DNA of 64,000 nucleotides from Splendidivirga corallicola (GTDB taxonomy: Bacteria; Bacteroidota; Bacteroidia; Cytophagales; Cyclobacteriaceae). The stretch lies in assembly GCA_030442035.1 (NCBI GenBank), contig JAUJEA010000006.1, positions 186,001 to 250,000 of the forward strand, given 5' to 3'. Positions within the stretch are counted from its first letter, which is position 1. Each line of letters starts with the position of its first letter. The position numbers and the translations under genes were made by a program. This document shows positions 1-8,114 of the stretch, in pieces. A model generated the notes under the pieces. It saw only the letters and a list, made by a program, of their open reading frames with translations, did no database searches and was not told the origin of the DNA.

Positions 1-2646
1 CATACCTTTTTCATTTACCCTTTTCAAACAATCGATCCGGAAAATTTAAGAGAAAATGAATTTGTTGGTATCAAGATACATGAAGTTAACAGAATTATTT
101 CATCACCTTATCAACATTACCAACATAAGCTTGTGGTACTACATCCGGTCACCTTCAAGGACAAAATCACTTTTAACACACATCGTCTTTTAAGAGCTAT
201 TGATCAAAATACTATTCTAAGTAAGCTGGATCCAAAATATCAGGCACATCCCAATGAAGTCATGATGCCAGAAAATGTGTTGGCTCAATATTATGAACGG
301 TATCCAATCATTATCCGGAATACCAAAAAACTACTGACACAGTGTACCATTGCATTTGATTTCAAAACAGATAAAAACAAATCTACTTTTTATGAAAGCA
401 AAATAAAGGACAGGGAGAAGCTAAGATCAATGGCATCGGAAGGTTTTAAAGAGAGGTATCGAGGCAGTGATATTATGAAAGAAGCTGAAGAGCGCTTTAA
501 TCGTGAATTGGAAATTATTTCCAAAAGGAATTTCGAAGCTTATTTTCTCATCTGTGATGACATTGTAAAATTTGCTAAACATAAAAATTTCGAGCATGTA
601 GGAAGGGGAAGCGGTGCCAACAGCATTATCGCCTATTGTCTCGGGCTCACCGATGTTGACCCTATAGAGCTCGATCTGTATTTTGAAAGATTTTTAAATC
701 CGGAACGCAGTTCTCCTCCTGATTTTGATATTGATTTTTCATGGAAAGACAGGAATACAGTTATTGACTATATTTTTGAAAAATTCGGTTACGAACACAC
801 TGCATTACTTGGCACACATGTTACTTTTCAAAGTAAATCTGTAATTCGGGAGTTGGGAAAAGTGTTTGGGTTACCCAAAAGTGAAATTGATAATATTGTG
901 GCCTATCCGCAATATCACCGCAACAAGGATCACATCACGAAACTTATATTTCGCTATGCCGAACATTTCAAAAAAATACCCAAGCATCTTTCCATACATG
1001 CCGGAGGGATCCTGATTACAGAGGAACCCATTTACACTTATACCGCAGTGGACCTTCCTCCAAAAGATTTTCCAGTAGGACATTTTGAAATGCATGCCGC
1101 TGAAGACATGGGTATCTATAAATTTGATATACTAAGTCAGCGGGGATTGGGGCATATCAAAGACAGTGTTGAGATCATTTCAAAAAATCAAAATATTCAG
1201 GAGGATGTCAAACGTTTTACCGATTTTAAGAAAGATCCCAAAATAAAAGCATTGTTGAGCACAGGCAAAACCATGGGGTGCTTTTATGTAGAATCACCTG
1301 CCATGCGAATGCTGCTAGGCAAATTAAAATGCGCTGATTATATCACACTGGTAGCGGCAAGTTCCATCATCCGCCCCGGAGTAGCTCGCTCAGGTATGAT
1401 GAGGGCTTATATTGAAAGACATCACAGCAATGGTAATTACGAATCCATACACCCTAAAATGGACGAGTTAATGCAGGAAACTTATGGGGTTATGGTGTAC
1501 CAGGAGGATGTGATCAAAGTTGCGCATCATTTTGCAGGACTTACCCTGGCTGAAGCCGATATCCTTCGCAGAGGCATGTCAGGCAAATTCAGATCCCGGA
1601 AAGAATTCCTTCGTGTTCGGGATCGTTTTTTCGACAATTGTAAAGAGAAGGGTTATAAAGACGAAGTCACTGCAAGAGTATGGTATGAAATTGAAAGCTT
1701 TTCCGGTTATTCTTTTTCCAAAGGGCATTCTGCCAGCTATGCAGTGGAAAGTTATCAGAGCCTATACCTCAAAGCGCATTATCCACTGGAGTTTATGGTC
1801 GGTGTTATTAATAATTTCGGGGGCTTTTATAAGACCGAATTTTACTTTCATGAAGCTCGTATGGATGGTGCTTCCGTGGAAGCTCCCTGCGTGAATCATG
1901 GTGAATATCTTACCAGCATCAAAGGAATAACGATTTATGTTGGCTTTATACATTTAAAAAGTTTGGAAACAAACTTAGGAAAAATGATTCCCATAGAAAG
2001 GGAACAAAACGGACCTTTCAAAAGTCTGGATAATTTCATCAAACGGATACCGGTAGGACTTGAGCAATTGCGATTATTGATCCGCATTGGAGCATTTCGT
2101 TTTATTGGGAAATCAAAAAAGGAACTGCTCTGGCATGCCCATTTCTACTTTGGAGAGAGAAAAGTCGCCAGGCATAGTCGCGATCTTTTTGAGGAGGAAG
2201 TTAAGGTTTATGAGTTACCGGAATTAGAGAAAAACCCCTATGAAGATGCTTTTGATGAAATGGAACTACTTGGTTTTCCATTGTGTGATCCTTTCTTTTT
2301 ATTGAAAAAGTCCTATCGCGATAGAGTAAAAGCCAGTGATCTTATGCAACGATTACAACAAAACATTGAAATTGTTGGCTATTTGATTACCACAAAAAAC
2401 ACACATACCAAAGATGGAAAACCTATGCACTTTGGTACTTTTTACGACTATGAAGGGCAGGTATTTGATACAACTCATTTTCCTAACGTGGCTAAAAGAT
2501 TTCCTTTCAGAGGTAAAGGCTTTTATTTACTTAAAGGAAAGGTAGTCGAGGACTTTGGCTATCCCATGATTGAAATTAGCTATATGCAAAGAATCCCTAT
2601 GGTAGATAAATATAACGATGTGGAAGAGGAATTGGCAGTAGTTTAG
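1..2646 (+). CDS. dnaE: DNA polymerase III alpha subunit, DnaE type (5'-truncated by window edge)
   Basis: The reading frame is open from base 1, so the start lies outside the window; 881 codons are visible. The first ~45 residues look like the end of a PHP domain. The palm motif PDFDIDF, with the paired metal-binding aspartates, lies near residues 240-246, and a third KFDIL aspartate motif near residue 375. A helix-hairpin-helix region (GAFRFIGKSKKEL) and an OB-fold-like stretch (around residues 790-865) follow. The protein ends just after the OB region, without the long C-terminal tau-binding part of replicative DnaE. That fits the shorter second DnaE copy (DnaE2/ImuC-like) that many Bacteroidota carry for damage-tolerant synthesis. 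The translesion role is inferred; partner genes (imuB/dinB, lexA) would lie upstream, outside the window. The family call is firm, the subfamily less so. Confidence 0.92.
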   Translation, partial: HTFFIYPFQTIDPENLRENEFVGIKIHEVNRIISSPYQHYQHKLVVLHPVTFKDKITFNTHRLLRAIDQNTILSKLDPKYQAHPNEVMMPENVLAQYYERYPIIIRNTKKLLTQCTIAFDFKTDKNKSTFYESKIKDREKLRSMASEGFKERYRGSDIMKEAEERFNRELEIISKRNFEAYFLICDDIVKFAKHKNFEHVGRGSGANSIIAYCLGLTDVDPIELDLYFERFLNPERSSPPDFDIDFSWKDRNTVIDYIFEKFGYEHTALLGTHVTFQSKSVIRELGKVFGLPKSEIDNIVAYPQYHRNKDHITKLIFRYAEHFKKIPKHLSIHAGGILITEEPIYTYTAVDLPPKDFPVGHFEMHAAEDMGIYKFDILSQRGLGHIKDSVEIISKNQNIQEDVKRFTDFKKDPKIKALLSTGKTMGCFYVESPAMRMLLGKLKCADYITLVAASSIIRPGVARSGMMRAYIERHHSNGNYESIHPKMDELMQETYGVMVYQEDVIKVAHHFAGLTLAEADILRRGMSGKFRSRKEFLRVRDRFFDNCKEKGYKDEVTARVWYEIESFSGYSFSKGHSASYAVESYQSLYLKAHYPLEFMVGVINNFGGFYKTEFYFHEARMDGASVEAPCVNHGEYLTSIKGITIYVGFIHLKSLETNLGKMIPIEREQNGPFKSLDNFIKRIPVGLEQLRLLIRIGAFRFIGKSKKELLWHAHFYFGERKVARHSRDLFEEEVKVYELPELEKNPYEDAFDEMELLGFPLCDPFFLLKKSYRDRVKASDLMQRLQQNIEIVGYLITTKNTHTKDGKPMHFGTFYDYEGQVFDTTHFPNVAKRFPFRGKGFYLLKGKVVEDFGYPMIEISYMQRIPMVDKYNDVEEELAVV

Positions 2647-2690
2647 TTTTGAATTTTGAGTGTGGCGACTTTGAATTTATGTCCGAAATT

Positions 2691-2913
2691 TTGTCCCTAC
2701 AGGACAAATAGTTTAGATAATCTTTTTACCCATATTTAGCCCTTAACAGGGCTTGAAGGTTTTAAAATTTATGTATAATAGATATCCAGGTCAAAAAAGA
2801 GATTTTCATCATTTTCATATTTATAGTAACATCGATAAATTAGCATATTATAATCCTGTAGGGATTTTACGAAGGTAAACTTTAACAATACATATAAAAT
2901 AATCCCATAGGGA
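2691..2913. repeat. Four small REP-like palindromes upstream of the Y1 transposase
   Basis: Four short inverted repeats lie in the gap between the polymerase and the transposase. They are TTGTCC-ctaca-GGACAA (2691-2707), AGCCC-ttaaca-GGGCT (2738-2753), AATCC-tgtag-GGATT (2852-2866) and TCCC-ata-GGGA (2903-2913). Three share a CCcta/GTAGGGA-like core, so they look like variants of one element. REP-type palindromes next to a solitary Y1 transposase are the hallmark of RAYT systems, and IS200/IS605 ends are also hairpins. The palindromes are seen directly; their role as transposase substrates is inferred. Confidence 0.55.
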
Positions 2914-2933
2914 CTCAATAAAATTTCACAGCT

Positions 2934-3398
2934 ATGGCCAATACTTATACTCAAATTCATATTCATGCCATTTTTGTCGTAAAAAACAGAACCAGTCTTA
3001 TACATAAAAGTTGGGAAACTGATTTATACAAATACATCTTTGGTATCATACAAAACAATTCGCACAAAGCAATTGCCATCAATGGTATGCCCGATCATCT
3101 ACACATATTTTTTGGTATGAGGCCAATTCAATCCTTATCAGATCTTATAAAAGATATAAAAGGATCATCATCTAAATGGATAAATGCTCAAAGATTTGTA
3201 AAAAGTAAGTTTTCGTGGCAACCGGGTTATGCTGCTTTTTCCTACAGTAAGTCACATGTTTCGCGAGTAGTTCAGTATATAAAACACCAGAAAATTCACC
3301 ATCAAAAACAATCGTTCAGCGAAGAGTATATAGGGTTTCTTAAGGGATTTGAAATTGATTACGATGAAAGATATATTTTTAAGTCAGTTTTACAATAA
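2934..3398 (+). CDS. IS200-like Y1 (HUH) transposase, REP-associated type (RAYT)
   Basis: A 154-residue protein of the usual size for a single-domain IS200/IS605 TnpA. The HUH metal-binding motif is HLH within MPDHLHIFFG (residues ~59-68). The candidate catalytic tyrosine is in VVQYIKHQKIHH near residue 114. Such enzymes nick single-stranded DNA at hairpins and form a 5'-phosphotyrosine intermediate. There is no tnpB accessory gene beside it, and short palindromes sit only upstream, so it reads better as a domesticated RAYT than as an intact insertion sequence. No target-site or right-end structure was identified. The frame is intact. Confidence 0.88.
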   Translation: MANTYTQIHIHAIFVVKNRTSLIHKSWETDLYKYIFGIIQNNSHKAIAINGMPDHLHIFFGMRPIQSLSDLIKDIKGSSSKWINAQRFVKSKFSWQPGYAAFSYSKSHVSRVVQYIKHQKIHHQKQSFSEEYIGFLKGFEIDYDERYIFKSVLQ

Positions 3399-3644
3399 TG
3401 TCCTTTAGAATAGAATTTTAATAATTCAGTTCTTACTAACATTTGGAATATAATACTACTGTAGATTTTGATTTCCTTTGAAGATTGAAATAGTATCTTC
3501 ATTCAATTACAATACAAAATTTCTCACACACTATTATTCACTAAAAATCAACCATTTATAACTCAATCTTGAAAAAAATTTATCTTTTTTTAATTTTTTT
3601 GAAACTCCTAATATCTTCTTGCGTTATGGTAGATAATCTATTTT

Positions 3645-3658
3645 TGACCGATTAGTAA
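3645..3658 (+). promoter_or_regulatory. Candidate TetR operator upstream of the TetR gene
   Basis: TGACCGATTAGTAA lies immediately before the ATG of the TetR gene. A nearly identical stretch, within TTTTTGACCGATTGGTACAA, stands just before the AhpD-like gene at 4254-4277. The core is GACC-N4-(A/G)GT, an imperfect palindrome of the size TetR dimers bind. Because only these two promoter regions share it, autoregulation plus control of the downstream gene is the likely reading. The position overlapping the start region suits repression. This is inferred from sequence only. Confidence 0.5.
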
Positions 3659-3661
3659 AAA

Positions 3662-4246
3662 ATGGCTGGTAGGTACAAAGCATTTAATGAAGAAGAAGTT
3701 CTTTCCAAAGCAGTTGAAGTCTTTTGGTTGAAGGGATATGAAGGTGCTTCCACACAGGATCTACTTGAAGCAATGAAGCTCAACAAAGGCAGTCTTTATA
3801 ATACTTTTGGAAGTAAAAAAGAACTGTTTATAAGATCCATAAATCATTATGCGCAGGAAGTGTTGACGAAACTGGATCAAGACGTAGAAAACAGCGATGA
3901 ACCTTTGGAAGTAATCAAAGATCATTTTCGCAACATTTGCGATACACCTGATTACGAAACGCACAATAAAGGCTGTTTCTTTGGAAATGCGCTTTCCGAA
4001 TTAGCCAATATTGATTCGGAACTAAAAAAGGAAGCTGATAGAAAATTAAAAACTGTTGAAGATATTTATTTCAAGGGCCTGCAAATAGCAAGGCAAAAAG
4101 GACAACTTGCAAATGACGGAGATCTGAGAATCCTTGCTCAATATCTTCTAAACACCTGGAATGGTATAAACTTAACACGAAGGATGTACCCTGAAAGAGA
4201 GGATCTTGAAGCCATTTTAAAATTAAGTCTGAGTGTATTGAATTAA
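3662..4246 (+). CDS. TetR/AcrR family transcriptional regulator
   Basis: A 194-residue protein with a classic TetR N-terminal helix-turn-helix (residues ~8-55), including the recognition segment STQDLLEAMKLNKGSLYNTF followed by the GSKKELF extension. The C-terminal ligand-binding half contains a CFFGNALSELA stretch near residues 107-117, common in the YezE/AcrR-like subgroup, whose ligands are usually small electrophiles or oxidants. It precedes an AhpD-like gene by 66 bp in the same direction, and both have the same GACCGATT motif directly upstream. It therefore probably represses itself and the peroxidase-like gene. The ligand is unknown. Confidence 0.92.
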   Translation: MAGRYKAFNEEEVLSKAVEVFWLKGYEGASTQDLLEAMKLNKGSLYNTFGSKKELFIRSINHYAQEVLTKLDQDVENSDEPLEVIKDHFRNICDTPDYETHNKGCFFGNALSELANIDSELKKEADRKLKTVEDIYFKGLQIARQKGQLANDGDLRILAQYLLNTWNGINLTRRMYPEREDLEAILKLSLSVLN

Positions 4247-4253
4247 TTTTTTT

Positions 4254-4277
4254 GGTCAATTTTTGACCGATTGGTAC
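4254..4277 (+). promoter_or_regulatory. Candidate TetR operator (three half-sites) upstream of the AhpD-like gene
   Basis: The stretch has three half-sites in alternating orientation: GGTCAA (4254-4259), TTGACC (4263-4268) and GGTAC (4273-4277). The first two form a perfect inverted repeat around TTT, and the last two match the operator candidate before the TetR gene (GACC-N4-GGT). The extra half-site could allow two dimers or cooperative binding. It lies just after the TetR stop codon, about 35 bp before the start of the regulated gene. Confidence 0.5.
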
Positions 4278-4312
4278 AAAATGAATTTATTAACTAAAAT
4301 CAATAATTAAAC

Positions 4313-4861
4313 ATGAAAAATTTAGAAATCTTAAGCAGAGAACAAGTTGCTCCGGAAACGCAACAAGTATTTGATAATTTAAAAGGTGCCATTGGAATGG
4401 TTCCTAACCTATACGCAACAGCAGCCAACTCACACAAAGGTCTTACCGCTCTATTGGGACTAGGTGATGCATTAAAAGGTGGTGAATTTAGTGGAAAAGA
4501 AGTTGAGGCCATTGCGCTTGCTGTCGGTGAAGCCAATGGATGTAATTATTGCCTCTCCGCTCACACGGCCATAGGAAAAATGCAGGGTTTCACTGAAGAA
4601 GAAACTGTAAAATTAAGAACCGGGGAAATCGAGGACGGTAAATTAAATGCGCTAACCAGTCTAGCCAAAGAGATCACTGAAACCAGAGGATTACCTAGTC
4701 AGGATACAGTAGATCGTTTCTTCAGCGTTGGTTATAACAAAGCTGCACTCGTAGAGCTCATTGGTTTTGTGGCAAACAACACTTTTACCAACTATCTAAA
4801 TCACATTGCTGATACTACTGTGGATTTCCCTAAAGTTTCAGCACTTAATCAATTAGCATAA
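4313..4861 (+). CDS. Carboxymuconolactone decarboxylase / AhpD-like peroxidase-related protein
   Basis: A 182-residue all-helical protein of the CMD/AhpD family. It carries the full alkylhydroperoxidase motif E65-x11-C77-x2-C80-x3-H84 (within EANGCNYCLSAHT). In AhpD enzymes these residues form the redox disulfide and proton relay, so a thiol peroxidase or disulfide reductase role in the cytoplasm is plausible. It is preceded by a TetR regulator and an operator-like motif, the usual arrangement for inducible CMD proteins responding to reactive chemicals. The physiological substrate cannot be read from the sequence. A carboxymuconolactone decarboxylase role is unlikely given the redox motif and the absence of aromatic-degradation genes. 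Confidence 0.9.
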   Translation: MKNLEILSREQVAPETQQVFDNLKGAIGMVPNLYATAANSHKGLTALLGLGDALKGGEFSGKEVEAIALAVGEANGCNYCLSAHTAIGKMQGFTEEETVKLRTGEIEDGKLNALTSLAKEITETRGLPSQDTVDRFFSVGYNKAALVELIGFVANNTFTNYLNHIADTTVDFPKVSALNQLA

Positions 4862-5053
4862 TCATATTTCAACATAATTAAGTCCCTGTTGCTCAAAAAC
4901 ATTTGCAATGGGGGCTAATTATTATATACCACTCTGAAGCACGTCCTTCTACAACCAGTCAAACTCTACCACTCCATTGTCCAATTCGTCTACAGCTATT
5001 AACAAAGCTTAGTGCTCATCTAATAAATGTTTAAGCAGGATTTATAGATTTTT

Positions 5054-5200
5054 TTAGAAGAATAAAATAAGGAAAGTCAGGAAATGGATCTGCTGGTTGG
5101 GAGAAGTGAAATAAGCAAAACTGGTACCATCAATACCATTGTGACAGCTAGGACAATGCTGCCAGCAAAAAAAATCAGGAATTTTGTCAATCGTACCATT
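5054..5200 (-). pseudogene. Possible remnant of a c-type cytochrome domain
   Basis: On the minus strand a stop-bounded frame of about 48 codons reads IPDFFCWQHCPSCHNGIDG and ends at a stop at 5054-5056. It contains a CPSCH haem-attachment motif encoded at 5141-5155. The context around the motif (WQHCPSCHNGIDGT) looks like a real cytochrome c site rather than chance. The frame is closed just upstream by a stop, with no start, signal peptide or downstream half. It is best seen as a decayed fragment, though a chance CxxCH in a noncoding gap cannot be excluded. Confidence 0.3.
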
Positions 5201-5572
5201 TTACAGGAACATCTTAATTTAACTCGAGGTATCACCACCAGGTTTGTTTAACAAAAAAAGTCAATTCAAACCTCTAATAATGATAAAATAGTTCAATTCT
5301 TACATTTTAAAATTTAAGCACATTCAATATAATAAATTCCATTATTATATCTTGAATCTCTAAGAAAAATTTTTAAATATCCCCCAAGTCTACCCCAGGC
5401 TTATTTTGATGTGCTTCATAGATAATTAAAGTCAAAAAAACCTCAAAAAGTTCACTGTTTTACTTCTGAAAAGTTATCATTTCCTTTTTAATACTTCATA
5501 GGTGCTTTTTTCATTTTCAATTTAATAGAGTCCTATGATATGAGCCATCGATCTCTACATTGGATTGAACCC

Positions 5573-5600
5573 TAGCGAGTATAACTCCGAACGTTCGCTA
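5573..5600. promoter_or_regulatory. Inverted repeat upstream of the secreted propeller gene
   Basis: TAGCGA (5573-5578) and TCGCTA (5595-5600) form a perfect 6-bp inverted repeat. The right arm overlaps a 10-bp perfect palindrome, CGAACGTTCG (5588-5597). It lies about 80 bp before the next start codon. An operator or a small RNA hairpin are both possible; there is no other copy in the neighbouring gaps to support either. Confidence 0.3.
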
Positions 5601-5677
5601 CTGAAAAAATGAATGAAACTTTTATTCAAGAAACTTCGTGCTTATGAAAAAAAACCTTAAACAAAACCACCTAAGTC

Positions 5678-6829
5678 ATGCGTAAAATTTATACACTCTT
5701 ATCCTTGTTGTGCTTCTTGGCATCAACCGCTTACGCTAGCGAAACAAAGTTTACCGAAGACTTTATTTTCGGTAAACCTGAAATCAAATCCATTAGCATC
5801 CTCACATTCGGACCGGAGGGAATATTATTCATTGGCGATTCTAAAAATGGTACTGTGGTTGCAGTTGATCTTGGAGATAATCAGTCTCCTGCTTCACCTG
5901 GTGCTTTTAATTTGGATGATGTTGAAGGGAAACTTGGCGCTTTGCTTGGAACAACACGAGATAATGTAATTATCCATGACCTTGCCGTCAACCCAATTTC
6001 TCAAAACATTTATCTTTCTGTTTCTAAAGGTGATGCCAGTCAGGTAGGTTTTTGGAAGCTACCAAATGACATTGGTTATGCAGAAATTCTTTTAAAGATC
6101 ACTCCTGATAAAAAAATACAGGAGATCTCACTGGACCAAGTGAAATATTCAACTACCAACGTTCCAAGTCCTGCCAAGGAAGGGGATAAAAATTGGAGGA
6201 AAAGTGATAAGCGCACAGAGACTATTACTGATATGAGTTATGCAGACGGAAAGCTTTTCATTGCAGGTTTATCCAATGAAGAATTCGCATCAAGTTTAAG
6301 AGTATTACCATTTCCTTTCAAAGACAATGCTGCCACAATTAGTACAATAGAGATCTGGCATGGGGCTCATGGAAAATTTGAAACCACTGCTCCTATCAGA
6401 ACTTTTTTACCCTATACTGTTAATCAAGAGCCTCAATTACTGGCTGCGTATACCTGTACTCCTCTCGTCAGCATTCCCATCAAGGATCTAAAAAATGGTA
6501 AGCATGTTAAAAGTAAAACATTGGCTGAACTAGGTGCTAGAAACATGCCACTGGATATCATTGCTTTTAAAAAAAATGGAAAGAACAAAATATTGATTGC
6601 CAATACCTCAAGATCACTTATGAGTATTGATGTTGAAGACATTGAGAAACAAAAAGAAGCAGTGACACATGATGTTGAAGGTCTTAATACCGCAGGGGTA
6701 CCATATATGGCGCTTCCCGCTGTTGGTGTAATGCAAATTGACAATCTCAATGATGATTTCGTTCTCGGCTTACAACGTATGCCCAATGGCTCTCTTGATC
6801 TAAGATCATTTCCAACGAAGTATTTGTAG
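5678..6829 (+). CDS. Secreted beta-propeller-like protein of unknown function
   Basis: A 383-residue protein with a clear Sec signal peptide (MRKIYTLLSLLCFLASTAYA, cleavage after residue ~20). The mature part is rich in short beta strands with repeating patterns such as ILTFGPEGILFIGD, IIHDLAVNPISQNIYLSV and ITDMSYADGKLFIAGL. These resemble the blades of NHL or quinoprotein-type propellers. No catalytic motif, cofactor site or T9SS tail was recognised, so periplasmic or outer-membrane-facing location is inferred from the signal alone. A second secreted gene follows after 10 bp, so the two are very probably cotranscribed and may act together. Function unknown. Confidence 0.8.
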   Translation: MRKIYTLLSLLCFLASTAYASETKFTEDFIFGKPEIKSISILTFGPEGILFIGDSKNGTVVAVDLGDNQSPASPGAFNLDDVEGKLGALLGTTRDNVIIHDLAVNPISQNIYLSVSKGDASQVGFWKLPNDIGYAEILLKITPDKKIQEISLDQVKYSTTNVPSPAKEGDKNWRKSDKRTETITDMSYADGKLFIAGLSNEEFASSLRVLPFPFKDNAATISTIEIWHGAHGKFETTAPIRTFLPYTVNQEPQLLAAYTCTPLVSIPIKDLKNGKHVKSKTLAELGARNMPLDIIAFKKNGKNKILIANTSRSLMSIDVEDIEKQKEAVTHDVEGLNTAGVPYMALPAVGVMQIDNLNDDFVLGLQRMPNGSLDLRSFPTKYL

Positions 6830-6839
6830 AAGAAACATT

Positions 6840-8033
6840 TTGATTCTAAAAAAAATATTTATGGCCACCTTCCTTTTTATTTGGGTGGCCATTTCAAGCC
6901 TAAGTCAAACACCCAAAGACAAAGAAGTTGAGGTGTTATTCAATACTAATCTCAGCACGATTGAGGTAGTAGGGCTAGATCGTCATAGTCTATTCGATCT
7001 TGCCAAAATGGAAATCACTCAGGATCACTGGACCTCGATACTTGCTATCTATGTCAAAGGAAATTATGCTGGTCAAGCTTCGGTATCCTTATTACCAGTT
7101 CTAGGAAAATATACGGTAACTGCTACTAAAATCCTTTTTCACCCACGTTTTCCTTTTTCTCAAGGAATCAATTATACAGCAAAATTCAATGCACCTTATT
7201 TTTATTCATTGCTCAACAGGAGCGATCTACTCAGAAAGGGTGAAGTAATTGAAACGCATTTCAATATACCACTTGAAAAAAAGTTGCCAAGTACCAAGGT
7301 AACACATATATATCCCAGTACAGATAGCCTTCCTTTGAATCAATTAAAATTCTATATCCACTTCTCATTCCCCATGAAAACCGGAAATATATATCGATAT
7401 ATAAAGCTGATTGATGAAGAAGGAAATATTGTAGAAGATCCATTCCTGGAATTGAACAGAGAGCTCTGGGATCAGGAAAAAAGGAGATTAACGCTTTGGT
7501 TTGATCCGGGTAGAATCAAACGCGGATTGGCGCCTCATGCATTACTCGGACTACCTCTGCAACAAGGAAGAAGTTATACACTACTCATTGATAAGGAATG
7601 GACCGATGCAGATGGCAAACAGTTGATTACAAATTTTGAAAAGCGATTCAAAGTAATTGGATCTGACAGGTCATCTCCCGACCATCAAGCATGGACGCTT
7701 ACAACACCGGGGGTGCATACCAGAGAAACCGTAGAATTGAAATTCCCCGAACCGCTGGATCATGCCTTGTTGCTTCGACTGATCAAAATTGTGGATTCAA
7801 AAAACCAAACAATAGAAGGTGATGTCAAAACCTGGGAAAAGGAGCATGTTTGGAGCTTCCATCCAAAGAAGAACTGGGAAAATGATCAGTATAAGATAAT
7901 CATTGATACTAAGCTTGAAGATCTGGCAGGGAACAATATTCAAAAATTATTTGATATGGACACCACTCAGGGACGAGGACCTTATTTTTCGGTGAAGGAG
8001 GTTTATATCGATTTCAGACCAATAGTCAATTAA
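6840..8033 (+). CDS. Secreted protein with Ig-like (SbsA/Big_5-type) domains, function unknown
   Basis: A 397-residue product if the TTG at 6840 is used. That start gives a positively charged n-region (MILKKIF) before the hydrophobic signal stretch ending at SLSQ. The alternative ATG at 6861 would lack those charges, so TTG is preferred but not certain. Two later segments resemble bacterial Ig-like strand pairs: VTHIYPSTDSLPLNQLKFYI with FPMKTG, and a VELKFPEPLDHALLLRLIKI segment. Both are typical of Big_5/SbsA-type domains, which mark surface or adhesive proteins. It follows the propeller gene by 10 bp, suggesting a two-gene operon. No enzyme motif is visible. Confidence 0.75.
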   Translation: MILKKIFMATFLFIWVAISSLSQTPKDKEVEVLFNTNLSTIEVVGLDRHSLFDLAKMEITQDHWTSILAIYVKGNYAGQASVSLLPVLGKYTVTATKILFHPRFPFSQGINYTAKFNAPYFYSLLNRSDLLRKGEVIETHFNIPLEKKLPSTKVTHIYPSTDSLPLNQLKFYIHFSFPMKTGNIYRYIKLIDEEGNIVEDPFLELNRELWDQEKRRLTLWFDPGRIKRGLAPHALLGLPLQQGRSYTLLIDKEWTDADGKQLITNFEKRFKVIGSDRSSPDHQAWTLTTPGVHTRETVELKFPEPLDHALLLRLIKIVDSKNQTIEGDVKTWEKEHVWSFHPKKNWENDQYKIIIDTKLEDLAGNNIQKLFDMDTTQGRGPYFSVKEVYIDFRPIVN

Positions 8034-8054
8034 ATAGATTTCTGTACAAAAAAA

Positions 8055-8093
8055 GCTGATTCCGGTACAGCAATTATAAGTACCAAAATCAGC
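8055..8093. terminator. Bidirectional terminator between convergent genes
   Basis: GCTGATT (8055-8061) pairs with AATCAGC (8087-8093), and GGTAC (8064-8068) pairs with GTACC (8080-8084), giving a bipartite stem. The minus-strand transcript runs into seven consecutive T after the stem. It sits between the ends of the Ig-like gene (plus) and the lipoprotein gene (minus). Confidence 0.75.
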
Positions 8094-8114
8094 CTTCATT
8101 ATATATTTATTTTC

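Larger units (their letters stand above)
4862..5677. other. 816-bp gap with no intact gene
   Basis: No intact coding frame is convincing here. It contains a short minus-strand stretch encoding a CxxCH motif (see the pseudogene entry) and an inverted repeat near 5573-5600. The rest is A+T rich and shows no tRNA, rRNA or repeat array. The final ~100 bp presumably carries the promoter for the secreted-protein pair downstream. Confidence 0.5.
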
